25,152 nt of DNA from NCBI GenBank assembly GCA_001598975.1, contig BBXU01000381.1, positions 1-25,152 of the forward strand. The letters are read 5' to 3'. A program made the translations under genes and the position numbers. This DNA comes from Parachlorella kessleri. Lineage: Eukaryota > Chlorophyta > Trebouxiophyceae > Chlorellales > Chlorellaceae. Shown here one piece after another: positions 9,701 through 19,030 of the stretch (the stretch's first letter is position 1; every line of letters begins with the position of its first letter). The notes below the pieces were generated by a model. It saw only the letters and a list, made by a program, of their open reading frames with translations. It did no database searches and was not told where the DNA came from.

Positions 9701-9838
9701 GGAGGGGCTGATCTGTCGCCAGCAGGAGACGGCAGCAGCGGACTTCTGGGGCGGCTACGGCGGGGGGTGCGGGAGGCGGGGCTGGCTCGGTGGGATGAGT
9801 CGTGGCGGCAGGTGGTGCTGCCACTGCTGGAGCCGTGA
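6741..9838 (+). CDS. ALG1: Chitobiosyldiphosphodolichol beta-mannosyltransferase (GT33)
   Basis: ALG1 adds the first mannose from GDP-mannose to GlcNAc2-PP-dolichol on the cytosolic face of the ER. Seven phase-matched exons (6741-6830, 6932-7038, 7254-7509, 7949-8116, 8279-8596, 8913-9134, 9485-9838) give 504 residues; animal and yeast forms are about 450-465. Visible family motifs are VLGDVGRSPRMQYH near the start, FDWHNFAYT, CVTKAMGRELQQRW with FYDRPPDFF, VVSSTSWTPDEDFGLLL, and the C-terminal donor-site region SLHASSSGMDLPMK/VVDMFGCGLPVCAL with HEHNGLLF. The hydrophobic LLALLYMILFSL around residue 80 suits membrane association. Extra length comes from a low-complexity insert in exon 5 (about residues 225-275, Ala/Pro/Ser/Glu-rich) and a Gln/Gly-rich C-terminal tail. 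Introns 3 and 6 contain decayed exon copies. Confidence 0.95.
7759..7874 (+). pseudogene. Relic copy of ALG1 exon 3 inside intron 3
   Basis: This intronic stretch translates to AAIPTLLVCRLAPAAHYA, against PAIPTMLVCRLAAARHRA in exon 3 (from 7387). DNA similarity continues to the exon end: GTGGCAATGAACC against ATGGCAATCAACA, then ATCACTGGTCAG against CCCACTGGTGAG. The donor GTGAG has become GTCAG and the FDWHNF motif is lost, so it is most likely a non-functional tandem exon duplicate about 370 bp downstream of its source. Confidence 0.75.
9196..9250 (+). pseudogene. Relic copy of the ALG1 exon 6 3' end inside intron 6
   Basis: TCTGTTGACCTGGGGGG followed by GCTGCATGCC and CCCATGAAGG repeats the exon 6 segment at 9075-9135 (TCTGCCGACCTGGGGG, GCTGCATGCC, CCCATGAAGG), offset about 121 bp. 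The relic lost about six bases, so ASSSGMDLPMK reads as APSCGMPMK. The donor GTATGG has become GGGGCA, so it cannot splice as the original does. Confidence 0.75.
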
Positions 9839-10019
9839 AGGACAGGGCGGTACAGGGCGCCAGTCGAAGGGGCCGCCTTCTGGGAGCTTAGGCTCATGCT
9901 TAGGTTGTGGGCGCCCAGCTAGGGTGGTTGTGAAGGCTGGCTGTGCTGCGCCACAAATTCCTAAGGTTCTTTCTCGCCTTGTCAGGTTTAGGCTTGGCGT
10001 TGCCGTCATCTGTTGACAC

Positions 10020-10024
10020 TGTAA
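10020..10024 (+). terminator. Candidate polyadenylation signal TGTAA for ALG1
   Basis: This TGTAA lies about 180 nt after the ALG1 stop, a normal distance. Cleavage 10-20 nt later would fall at or next to the proposed ATG of the following gene (10044), so either that gene starts elsewhere or the two transcripts abut. Confidence 0.5.
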
Positions 10025-10043
10025 AGGGCCCCCAGCTCCAGTC

Positions 10044-11900
10044 ATGGCTAAGGCGCTGGCGCCCTTTGTCGAGCAGATGCTGGAGCTGAACTCTGCTGCC
10101 ATCCGTGATGATTGGATTCTTTTACAAGCGATAAATCGCTGGTGAGAGCAAGAAGAGCTGCGTGACAATTGAAGCAGTCGGCGAGTGAGAGGTTGACACT
10201 GCCTGGCAGGTGGCACGCAAGGCTGGAAAGCAAGCCAGGCAGCATTTCACAGGTTCGAGTCTTCCCCGCATACCACAGTCCCCGTGTTCTTTCAAGGCAA
10301 GCTGTGCAAGGGTCGTCCGCTATTGCAAGGCCGAGACCATTGATCAACACACGCCAGGGCTGAGGTGAGACACCCAACTGGAGTGTATGTACTGGGATGG
10401 TCGCGCTGGTCGCTAGCCTGCAACATGCGAAATTCTGCCAAGGCCGCCAGGCTGTAGAAGCACGGCTTGGGTATTGAGTGATCTTCAGTAACGCTGGCTT
10501 GTGCAGGCCTACACCCTTGGGAGGCGCAGCAGCACGACACAATGCTAACACTCGCAGGCCTAGGGTTGCGAGCCAGCCGCCTTCCCCTGCAAGTGGCTCG
10601 GAGGGCAGCAAGCGGGTCCCCCCTGCGGGCGTTTGCGGCGGGCGGCCAGGGGCAGGGAGCACCCGGGGGCGGGTGAGCGAGGGGAGGGAGGGGCGCAGAG
10701 GGGCCTGGAAACCCCTGCGGCACCCCCTGCCTTACCAACAGCCCTGAATAGACCACTGTCTCGCTTTTTGTAGCTCTGAAAAGGTGTGGCGAGCTGTCAC
10801 CCTTGCACAAGCGGGCAACAATGTGACGAAAGTGTACCACATTGTTTAAGGGCTTCAGTGGTGGACCTCGGGCCCCCCCTAGTACTGCGGCCCTGTGTCT
10901 GCAGGCAAGGCTCTGGTGAGCCGTGCCCCTGCCCTAAGGAGCTACACACCACCGAGTACGACGAGATCTCGGCCTCTGACAGCGAGACCGTGGAGACCAC
11001 AAGCAAGGGGCACCCTGGATCAAAAAGCGGGGGCAGCTCCCAGCAGGTGGGCTAGGCAGCTATGCTGTCGCCGACTGCCACTGCTACGGTTGCTGGTGTT
11101 GTCGAATTGTGCCGGCTGCTGTGCACCGGAGGACACTTGAGGAGGGATAGATGGTGCTGACAGGCAGTGCAGGGCAGAGTGATCTGTGGTGTCTTGATAA
11201 GCCGTCTTTGGGCAGCAGCTGCCCAGGGTGCCCAGAAAGGATACATGCGAGCGTGGAAGTGCAGGGGCAGTTTCCAGTGGGCGCGCCAGGACATCACGCT
11301 GGATGCTTAGTTGGGGCTAAGGCATTCCAACATGAGCATGTCAGGGCAGTCACAGCGCTGTCTGCTGCTAGGATGGCTACTTAAGTACGCCACATCGTCA
11401 TAACTTCCTTGCCCACGTTTCTGGGTTGCTGTAGGGGCCTGGCGCCACTACTGTGAGCGAGGAGGAGGGGGGTGCTGTGATGGAGGAGAGGATTAGCAAG
11501 CCCGAGGTTGGCGGTTACGCCTCCTGAGACCGCCAGGCGCTGGTCAAAAAGGGAGGGGGCAACCAAGCGGCGTGCAAGTGGAACGGGTGTGACAGGTTTA
11601 TGTGACGCTGCTGTGACCTTCACCTGGTTAATGTGAATGCAAAGGCCAAGGCTAGTTAGGAGGGAAGGGGCGTCTTTAGGGGCAACTGCAATTGCTAGCG
11701 GAGGTTGTTTGTAGGGTTCTGGTGTGGGGCGGTTGACGCAAAGGGGGTCTTGGAACCAGAGTCTGGACGCCCGCCATATTCAGGAGTCGCAAGGGAATGA
11801 ACGTTTTAACTGGCAGGGCGTTGTTGTCTTGTAGGAGGCGCATGTGCTGGGCCCATGCTGCTGCTGCACAGTGCCAAGTTCAAAAAGAGCATCCATATGA
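10044..11900 (+). CDS. Tentative small acidic protein of unknown function
   Basis: A phase-consistent model has exons 10044-10141, 10774-10833, 10905-11046, 11435-11506 and 11835-11900, giving 145 residues. The start reads MAKALAPFVEQMLELN, a helix-like N-terminus. The middle is acidic and Ser/Thr-rich (TTEYDEISASDSETVETT, TTVSEEEGGAVMEERI) and looks disordered. The end has four adjacent cysteines (PCCCCTVPSSKRAS), a possible lipidation or metal site. Exons 3 and 4 are the best supported; the donor of exon 2 (after 10833) is weak and was chosen for phase. A TGTAA follows the stop by about 30 nt. No family was recognised. The first exon could instead belong to a different transcript. Confidence 0.4.
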
Positions 11901-11931
11901 AGCTGTCACTGCCTTACACGGCAGTGTTTGT

Positions 11932-11936
11932 TGTAA
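11932..11936 (+). terminator. Candidate polyadenylation signal TGTAA
   Basis: This TGTAA is 31 nt past the TGA that closes the tentative acidic protein gene. It supports a transcript end here, but the gene model itself is uncertain. Confidence 0.4.
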
Positions 11937-12476
11937 TCAGGAAGGGAGCAGCTGAGGTACCCACACCATTGTCCACCTACCTGTACAGGCTATGTCATGT
12001 CCTGGCTATTCCATTGGCGACTGGCTCAGTAAGGGCCGTCCCCACCGTGCACAGCAATGCAGCAGCACAGCCTACCCCCCTACCCACCCTGCACTGTTAT
12101 AGCGGCAGCTGTGTGCACCACTAGTTAGTTCTAAGTGCTCAACCATGGTCTCTGGGTAGGGTCTCTGCCCTTGCCGTTTTTCAGTGCCCTGTGGTGCCTT
12201 TGGTAAAGATGGCAGGCAATGCGAACAGAGAGGAGGTAAGGGTGCACCGGACTTAACAGGGCTGCTTGCAGCTCTGCTCTGTGTATTGCCTGAGTCGTTG
12301 CATGCACAGGTGATCACTTGACGTCAGGACCAAACTGAGTCCACAGCTGAGTACAAGGACAATAGGGGTCCTTACTGGCCGGCCCCTTATGCTGTGCAGC
12401 CGTAACCCCCCCTACAACATACACACAACGGCCCACCAGGCAAGGCCCACGGCATCCATTTAATTTCAGCATTGTA

Positions 12477-12481
12477 TTACA
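12477..12481 (-). terminator. Candidate polyadenylation signal TGTAA (- strand)
   Basis: TTACA on the + strand gives TGTAA on the - strand, about 340 nt after the stop codon at 12818-12820. The implied 3' UTR length is normal for this kind of alga. Confidence 0.5.
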
Positions 12482-12817
12482 ACCCTCCCTCTTTCACACT
12501 ACCTGCGCAAAGAACCAAGGCATTCCAACATCACCCTTAGCAACCCTTGCATGCCACTCTACGACCAGGTTAGCCCACCCGCAGAGCAAACTACCTGCCG
12601 CGGCCACATATCACCTCAGTCAGGCTACCGTACAACATACTCAACATATCCCAAGCACTGTGAGATTCCCAAATCCATCACGATGTACTCACCAGCCCGT
12701 GCACACAACATGATCATGACCGACACCCCAGGTGTGCCAAATGCCCTCGAACATCAACTGAGCATGCCTGCTGGCCCCACATATCGCATAATGTATAAGT
12801 TTGGCGGGTAGTTAGGC

Positions 12818-14713
12818 CTAAGAGGCCCACTCATCCCCCTTGTGCAGCTCCTCTATAATCTCTCGTGGCTCCCCCTCCGACCCCGCGTCCTCCGGCCGGC
12901 CGGAACCCTGCTGCGCCCCGTCCGGCCCACCCCGCACAGCCAGATGAAGGCCCCCCTCGGGGGATCCAGCATCCCGCCGGGAATCCCAGGCGGCGCGGGT
13001 GGAACCCATCCCGGGCCCCATCTCTCCCGCTCGGTTGTCAGGCTCCACTTCGCCGGGCTTGGCGCCGGGGGTGTTGGGCGGCGCCTCGGGCACAGACGGA
13101 TCGGCCTGCAATGGCCGGTAGTTGCAACACATTACATACAACCACCGTCCACACAGCCAGCGGAACTCGTGGGATGGTAACGGGGCAAGAGTTCAGTGTT
13201 CATCGCAGGGTTGGTGCATGGCTTGGGTTCAGGAGTTAGATTCAGTCAGCAAGCACCGCGCCTCAAGACACGCACTGGCATAAGGCCAGGACCCGCTACT
13301 GCCGCTCACGCTGCACGCCTTTCCACTGGCTGATGGTCAGGTTCGCCGGCCAACAAGGAGCACGCCCAGCCTGTACCCCCCTGCCACCCCTCAACCATGG
13401 TGGGGAGGACCCATGTGAGGACCCATGTCAGTAACTCACCTTGGCAGAGGCTGTACACCCAGCGTGCTGCTAGGCGTACCAGCGGCAAGTTTGAAAAGGA
13501 TTTGGTTGCGAAGCCCAAACGACACTCTCACCTTAGCGTGGGCTAGCTTCTCCGGTATGAAGTTGATGCCCATGCTCTGCGCATGTGCCGCCTTGGCGGA
13601 CTCCTCAGTCACTGCCCTCCCTGCAGGGCAGACCTCCGGTTCTTGCTTGCTCCCAGCGCGCAAAAAAACAGCCTAGACACAATTGGACAGCACACGGCTG
13701 CTTCAGGATGCGTGCAGCATTTGGCCGAGCCCCATGATGGACGCCTTAGGTTGCGAGCCCTGCTGCAGAGGAGCTGCCAAGTGCTGCATGCGGCTCTGGG
13801 GCCACTGGTGCCAGCACGCTCCAAATAACGCCCTCACACAAAGTGATATAGGACAAGCAGCGTGATGGGCGCAAGGCCAGCTAGAATCGCTCGCGCACCT
13901 GGCTCCGTGTCGCCGCCCTCCGCAAACGCCTGGCCAAAGCGCGAGTCGGCTGACTCTGGGTTGTCAAAGCGCTCCGAGTTGAAGCGCTCCTTCTCGGAGA
14001 AGTGATGGCGCTGGGTGGCTGCAGGGAGGTCAACAGTGGGAGAGCACATCATGGGACTTGAGGGCCGCTTTGTGTCAAAATGCTTGTTCTAGAAGGTGCT
14101 GGCAGTGCGCGGGGTAGGGAAACAAAACTAGTTCAACGGTCCCACAAGCCTGGGCGCTACGCAAGGAGTGCAGCACTTTGGCAGCTGCCAACCCCCTTAT
14201 GCTTGGTTTGCATGTTGTATGCATGGGTCCCTGCATGTCCAGGTGAGTCATGCGGGGCCAAATGGGCCCGACAGGCGAGCTGTGCTGGGCTGGCTGCCAG
14301 TGTCAAATAAAAAAGCCCACCTTCCTCATTTCGCCGCACTTCATCAGGCCGCCCCACTTCTTTCATCTCCTCGCTGATGCCCGAGTTGCCGGGCGATGAG
14401 AACCCCCTGCCACCATCGACAGCAGCAAGGGTGACCGGCTGACGATGGGTGCGTGGGAAAAGAGCTGCCCATATGGGGAGGAGAGTGTGCTGCCCATATG
14501 GGGTGCTTGCCAAGCCCATGGAAACAGTGCCGCACAACCAGGGAGACTTTTGCCTGTAAGTGCACAGCAGGAAGTGAGCGACCAAGGCCAGGTTCTGGTG
14601 ACCTAGCACGTCACTCACTGTGCTGTGGACCAGGCCCTCTGCCAGCCTGCCCAAGGAAGGCTCTGACTTGCAACCCCACGCTGCCCAAGCGTTTGGGCTA
14701 GCTTGGTTAACAT
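12818..14713 (-). CDS. Hydrophilic, probably mitochondrial protein of unknown function
   Basis: Five exons join in phase on the - strand: 14713-14619, 14406-14321, 14018-13899, 13620-13532 and 13105-12818, giving 225 residues. The N-terminus MLTKLAQTLGQRGVASQS followed by WQRAWSTA is basic, amphipathic and free of acidic residues, with an R-A-W-S type cleavage context: a mitochondrial presequence, although plastid targeting is not excluded. The rest is charged and low in hydrophobics: HHFSEKERFNSERFDNPES, then TEESAKAAHAQSMGINFIPE, then a Pro/Gly/Glu-rich tail ending EELHKGDEWAS. The composition recalls LEA-like stress proteins, but no family motif was recognised. All donors are GTGAG, GTGGG or GTGCG. 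Retention of intron 3 would replace the tail with a hydrophobic end and stop at 13834. Confidence 0.7.
13447..13493 (+). repeat. 47-bp dispersed repeat, copy 2
   Basis: Same orientation and 45 of 47 bases the same as 5253-5299. This copy lies in intron 4 of the - strand presequence gene. Just to its left a short direct duplication AGGACCCATGT occurs twice (about 13408-13430). Confidence 0.9.
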
Positions 14714-15326
14714 CGTGACAGGATTGTTTGGGCTACTGCAGTGATGACGACTTGGAACCAGCTATCAACCACTCTTCTGGACTCCTTCCCTTCTCCTTAA
14801 ATTGTGGTGTTGATGTGGTCCAAGCCTGTCAGCGCGGCCTCTCCCAATGGACAGAAAGCAGCAGTTCATCTGCCACGCCAGCCGTGGTGAAGGTGCCTCG
14901 TGTGCCGCCCCCGCCTGCGCCAAGGGAGTTGCCATCTGCTGCGGCCAAGGCTGCGGCAGCTAAAACATCCTATGCCAGCATCGCTCGGCACAAGTGAAGG
15001 CCGGTCTCATTTGCAGCAACAAGCGTACGGCCTGCTCCGGCTGCTCGACACAGTTAGTACTATTAATCAGTAAATGACTGGGCATGCATCATACCCTGCA
15101 CCATGGCTGTGAAGCTCCTCCAGTGCAGTGGTAGCAGCTACCATCCAGCCGAGTTCCCAGCGCTGGTCCTTGGAAGCGACCTTGGGTATTGCCTGCAATA
15201 CGCCTGCTGTGCGTGCAGCGGTCTCTTCCGCGGTGGACCGACAAGAGGCCGGACAACCGCAGTTGATAAGAGGCGAGTCTGTTCCCTTGTCAGAAAAGGT
15301 TGTATACGTAGCTCCTTGTAGCTGGC
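14714..15326. promoter_or_regulatory. Shared divergent promoter region
   Basis: The - strand presequence gene starts at 14713 and the + strand membrane protein at 15327, so about 610 bp serves both directions. No TATA or other element stands out. A + strand open frame at 14728-14997 occupies part of it and ends with protein-like PRVPPPPAPRELPSAAAKAA. With its ATG 14 bp from the divergent gene's ATG it has no room for a promoter, so it is not called as a gene. Confidence 0.45.
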
Positions 15327-18169
15327 ATGGCAGGGACACTGCAGTCACTGAACTGGATACCGTGGCGCTTTAACAGCCCGCAGCTCGAGGCGGCGTTTAC
15401 CACGGGTGAGCATGAGGTTGTGTCCCTGAAACACCCGCCCCTTGGGAACCCAGGGGGTGCTCTAGCTGTTTGAGAGGCCGCACTGGCGTTGTGCTCGCTG
15501 TTAGCTTTAGCTTTTGCCGTTTTGCAGATCGAGAACTGTCGTGGACGCGGCTTGACAGGGCAGTGGTTGTCCCATGGACCCTGCTCTTTGTCAGTGTTAT
15601 TAGGCGGCACTGGCACACCCTGCCGTACGCTGCGATCCTAAAGTCGTTCTGTTTCTTCACTATCATCATAAGCCCAGGCTACCTGCAGGCAAGTTGGTTC
15701 GTGGGGAGGCAAAGTGACAGCAGAGTGACAGCATACCTGGTAGCGGTGCAATCAGCAGCCGGTGTACGACGGTCTAACATGGGAGGAAACCGCCTAGTAA
15801 GGAAGTCAGGTGCAGTGCTTACCTTGAATTGCCTGCCGTATGCGTCAGTAAGGCCCAGGGCTGGACTGTCTTCCGCCTGTGCAGCTGCTGCTAGGGCGCC
15901 AACGGTACCAACGGCATAGGCTCTTGATTGTGAGCCTCGCAAAGACTGCATACGTCTTCCATGCCGGCGGGGTAAGCCAGTAGGAGGTGCTCAGCCCTTG
16001 CTTGTTGCAGCTCGCCTACCAGTTCTGCCCTACTCAACACTCCTCCTGCCCTGAAGGCCGCGACTGCATTTAGTGCGCCGCGGTTGCCCCCTGTGCTCTT
16101 GACGTGCTCCCCTTCGCCCCACTGGAAGTTTAGCAGTAACATTGGGGGCTAGGGAGCGGAGACGTGGGCGGGGAAGCCCTGCAGGACTTGGCGGTGTTGC
16201 GCCTTGACGGTGCGATGCTCTTTAGACCTATGCCGAATGGAGGCCGGGGCTCTAGCTAAAGCTGTGGTGGTGGTGGTGGTGGTGCTGTGTGACTTACCCA
16301 TAGCAACTCGACAGTCAGGTGGGCTGGGAGCACCCAGAACTTAGGTTAAGCCTGCGTGACTTGCTGGGCCCACATCTGCGCTTCATGTGTGAGCGTGCAG
16401 GGGCTGTACAGGGATGCTCTCATGTCGATGCCCGACACGGTGCTGGGCGCCGCCAACTTGTTTGTGCGGCTGGCTGTGGGCAGCCGCACACTGTTCTGGC
16501 TTGTGCTGGCTGGTGGGTACCAGCTGCCGCCGCACTTGCAGGTGAGCTGGAAGCCGCTGTCTTTGATTGTGGGAGCTGTCCAGCTTTGTATGCTGGGGTG
16601 TCAGTGAAGCCGTCAGGGGTAGGGTGAACAGATCATTGGAAGATGTCCAGCAGCAGTGTCGGTGTATGATGCTTCAAGTGCGGCGGGTCCTGCGTGCTTT
16701 TGTGTTTGGCCTCGCTCCTAAATGGCATCTTTGTGCAGCGACAGTGTAAACCTGCCCTGTGCTTTGATGGTCGCCGTTGTGCGCATCCGCTGAGCCAAGT
16801 TGCCTCATTCCCCTGGTGGTCTCTCCGTGGCAGACACTTGTTGGGCTTTGCGCGCATACCTCAACCCTAGCTCCAACCCGATACCCTCTGTTTCCCAGAC
16901 GTTCGATCTGTTCTCAGGTACAGCTTCCATCAGCACGACAGGGGTCCTTCTCTGGTGGGTTGCTCGCAACCAACAACACGTTGCTCACTACCCAGCCTCG
17001 GCCCACCTGCTCCTGTTCCTCCCCCTGCAGATCCCCCTGGATGCCTTGCATGTGGGCCTCATCGTGTGGATGAAGCCCTCCCAGCCCTTCTGCGCAGTCA
17101 TGCAGCATCCGGGCACCCAGTCGCTGTTCCACACTATGGCGTCCGCGCTGCCGCTGTTCTCGCTGATGCCCCTGGGCCGGCCGGTGCTGAGGAACGGGGC
17201 GGACGTGTGCAACCCGCTCATCGCGTGGATGCAGGTGAGACTGCCGTGGCGTGGGTGGTATGGGTCCAGTTCAGAGAGGGCCTCCGGGGGGGGGGGGGGG
17301 TAGGGGGGGATTGGGTGCCAGAGGTCAGGTGGGAGGTGGTGTGAAAAGGGCTGGACATGTGGGTGGCTCTACATTGTTGTGATCAAAACACGTGGTGCGG
17401 TAAGGGTGCCGCCCGCCTGGCTTGCTGGCCGGCGATGGCCGGGCGAACGCGGGCACCTGGCCGTCGCTGCTGGAGGACAAGTGCCCGTACACAGGCATGA
17501 GCTGGTGTGGGCACCGTCCCGCCACCCCTACAGGTGGGGCTTGGCTACCTGCTGCCCACGCTGGCCTTCCTCTGCATAGACGTGGAGGCCCGGCGGCGCT
17601 TTGCTGCGCGGCGCGCGGCCTCCCTCCCTCCCGCAGACGCGGCCGTCTGGGCTCCCAACAAGAGCGCCAGCTTCTTCAACCCCTGGACCATCCTGGCCTT
17701 GGTGAGACCGGAGCTGGGCTGGCTTGCGGGCTGGCAGGCAGGGTGCTGAAAGCGGGGTGCCAATTACAGGGTGGCTGGGGCAGGAGGCCCCGCAAGCGGT
17801 GGTGGCTGCTATCGCGCAATCCTGTGAAGGCTGAGCTGGGTGGATGAGCAATTGGAAGGGTGGGTAGAAGGGATTGACCGGGTTTGGGAGGACTCCCTGC
17901 GCCATAGCCTGCACATGTGGGGATAGGCCTGTGGGACGCTGGCGCGGACCTGCGCTTGAAGCGAGAAGTTTTGAGTCTTTGCAATGTCTGCCTGTCTGCC
18001 TGCAACACAGTCGAATCACTGCTTGGTGCAGGTATACCTGCACCTGCTGACTGCGCTGTGGTACCTGCTGATGTGGCACCAGCTGGACCTCTCTTCCCCA
18101 ACTGAGGGGCTGCCATTGCATCCTGCTCCCAGTTCAGCAGCAGCAGTAGCAGCAGCCCAAAGCCACTGA
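15327..18169 (+). CDS. Multi-pass membrane protein, family not recognised
   Basis: Six exons join in phase: 15327-15405, 15528-15688, 16401-16541, 17031-17234, 17534-17701 and 18032-18169, giving 296 residues. The N-terminus is MAGTLQSLNWIPWRFNSP. About six hydrophobic segments follow: AVVVPWTLLFVSVI, FCFFTIIISPGYL, RTLFWLVLAGGY, LDALHVGLIVWM, GYLLPTLAFLCI and VYLHLLTALWYLLMW. Between the last two lies a basic loop (DVEARRRFAARRAAS). The tail is Ala/Ser-rich and ends AAAQSH. Intron 2 has a GC donor (CAG/GCAAGT). The stretch 16899-17030 is also open in frame and would add 44 residues if retained; I treat it as intron because exon 4 then has a strong CCCCCTGCAG acceptor. No signal peptide, enzyme motif or known transporter signature is visible. 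Confidence 0.7.
16264..16284 (+). repeat. (TGG)7 microsatellite
   Basis: Seven TGG units lie in the GC-AG intron of the multi-pass membrane protein gene. No coding role is evident. Confidence 0.8.
17286..17300 (+). repeat. Run of 15 G
   Basis: This G15 tract, followed by a further GGGGGGG, lies in intron 4 of the multi-pass membrane protein gene about 50 nt after the donor. It is a potential G-quadruplex and a likely site of sequencing slippage. Confidence 0.85.
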
Positions 18170-18760
18170 TGCCGTCCCTACTGGGGATAACAGGGAGGTG
18201 CCCGCATTGGCATGCCTGACAACACCGGTGTGACTGGGGGTGGTGCGGTCTGTGGCCTGTCACTCCGAGGTGATGAGTGGTATTGCTTGTATAAGGTATT
18301 ATAAAGCTCTAGAGTTCTGGACTGCTTGTTTGGGCAGCATCCCTTCCATGCGTGCGGCTCCGCAGCTCTGTTGCACAGTAAACAGCTGCTGGGACCCCCC
18401 TAAGGAGGGGTCTGTGTCTACTGGTATGTACACCCAGGGTCAGGTCTGCCAGCTTGGGCTGGCTTAGATACTGTGCTCCTGTCTTACTCTCTCGGGTTTG
18501 TGGTGTGTGTTGTACTCAAGGCCCCAACCAAGTGGCCCAAGGCCACACAGCCAACCCAGTGAGCTGGCGATGTCTTCTTTGCACCTAACTTTCTCTTTCG
18601 CTCAGAGTAGGACCATAGCCCTTGCCTTCCTTCTTGATGGCACTCCACGGCGCCGTCTGGACAACAGTTCATATATCTTGTTTAGCCCTTTGCTTCCTCG
18701 GTGCCCTGCCTGGTTCCGTGTGGGCCCTGCACAGAAACTCAAAGTAGGATTGGTAGGATT

Positions 18761-18765
18761 TGTAA
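18761..18765 (+). terminator. Candidate polyadenylation signal TGTAA
   Basis: This is the first TGTAA after the stop at 18169, implying a 3' UTR of about 600 nt for the multi-pass membrane protein. Another TGTAA occurs at 19219-19223. Confidence 0.4.
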
Positions 18766-19003
18766 GGTCGGTTTTGGTGTATCATGAGCCATGATGGAAC
18801 ACTGGGTAATGTCTCCTGAATAGGAGGAGCTGTGACACTTCTTGTGGGTATTTCCTTTGCCCCTGACTTGCGTCTCTGCAGGCTTTCTACTCTTGGGGAG
18901 CATATGCTGGTTTCCAGATGCAATTTTTGTCCCGGAGGTATTTCGTACTTACATAGCTGTTCAGCGTATGTTTCAGTAGATTTTGTGCCCGGCACCGCGT
19001 CTC

Positions 19004-19030
19004 CAAATGCTACCAAGTTGGTAGCATTTG
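19004..19030. repeat. Perfect inverted repeat, 13-bp arms, 1-nt spacer
   Basis: CAAATGCTACCAA (19004-19016), a single G, then its exact complement TTGGTAGCATTTG (19018-19030). Because the loop is one base, this is more a palindrome than an RNA hairpin. It could be a protein-binding site or a relic of an inverted duplication. It lies about 660 bp upstream of the next gene. Confidence 0.9.

Larger units (their letters stand above)
11901..12817. other. Convergent 3' flanks, no gene
   Basis: This region lies between the tentative acidic gene (+) and the presequence-bearing gene (-). I see no supported exon. The right half is C/A-rich on the + strand and contains two weak ACTACCTGC repeat tails (about 12488-12509 and 12586-12602). 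The 3' UTR of the - strand gene probably covers about 12465-12817. Confidence 0.5.

Noticed and set aside
12842..13239. Long + strand frames opposite the last exon of the presequence gene
   Set aside because: They are GC-rich shadows of the - strand exon, which has matching splice phase and an acidic, coherent C-terminus.
16899..16917. Tiny 19-nt exon with donor GTACAG
   Set aside because: It would break the phase into exon 4 at 17031; either the whole segment is intron or it is retained in full.
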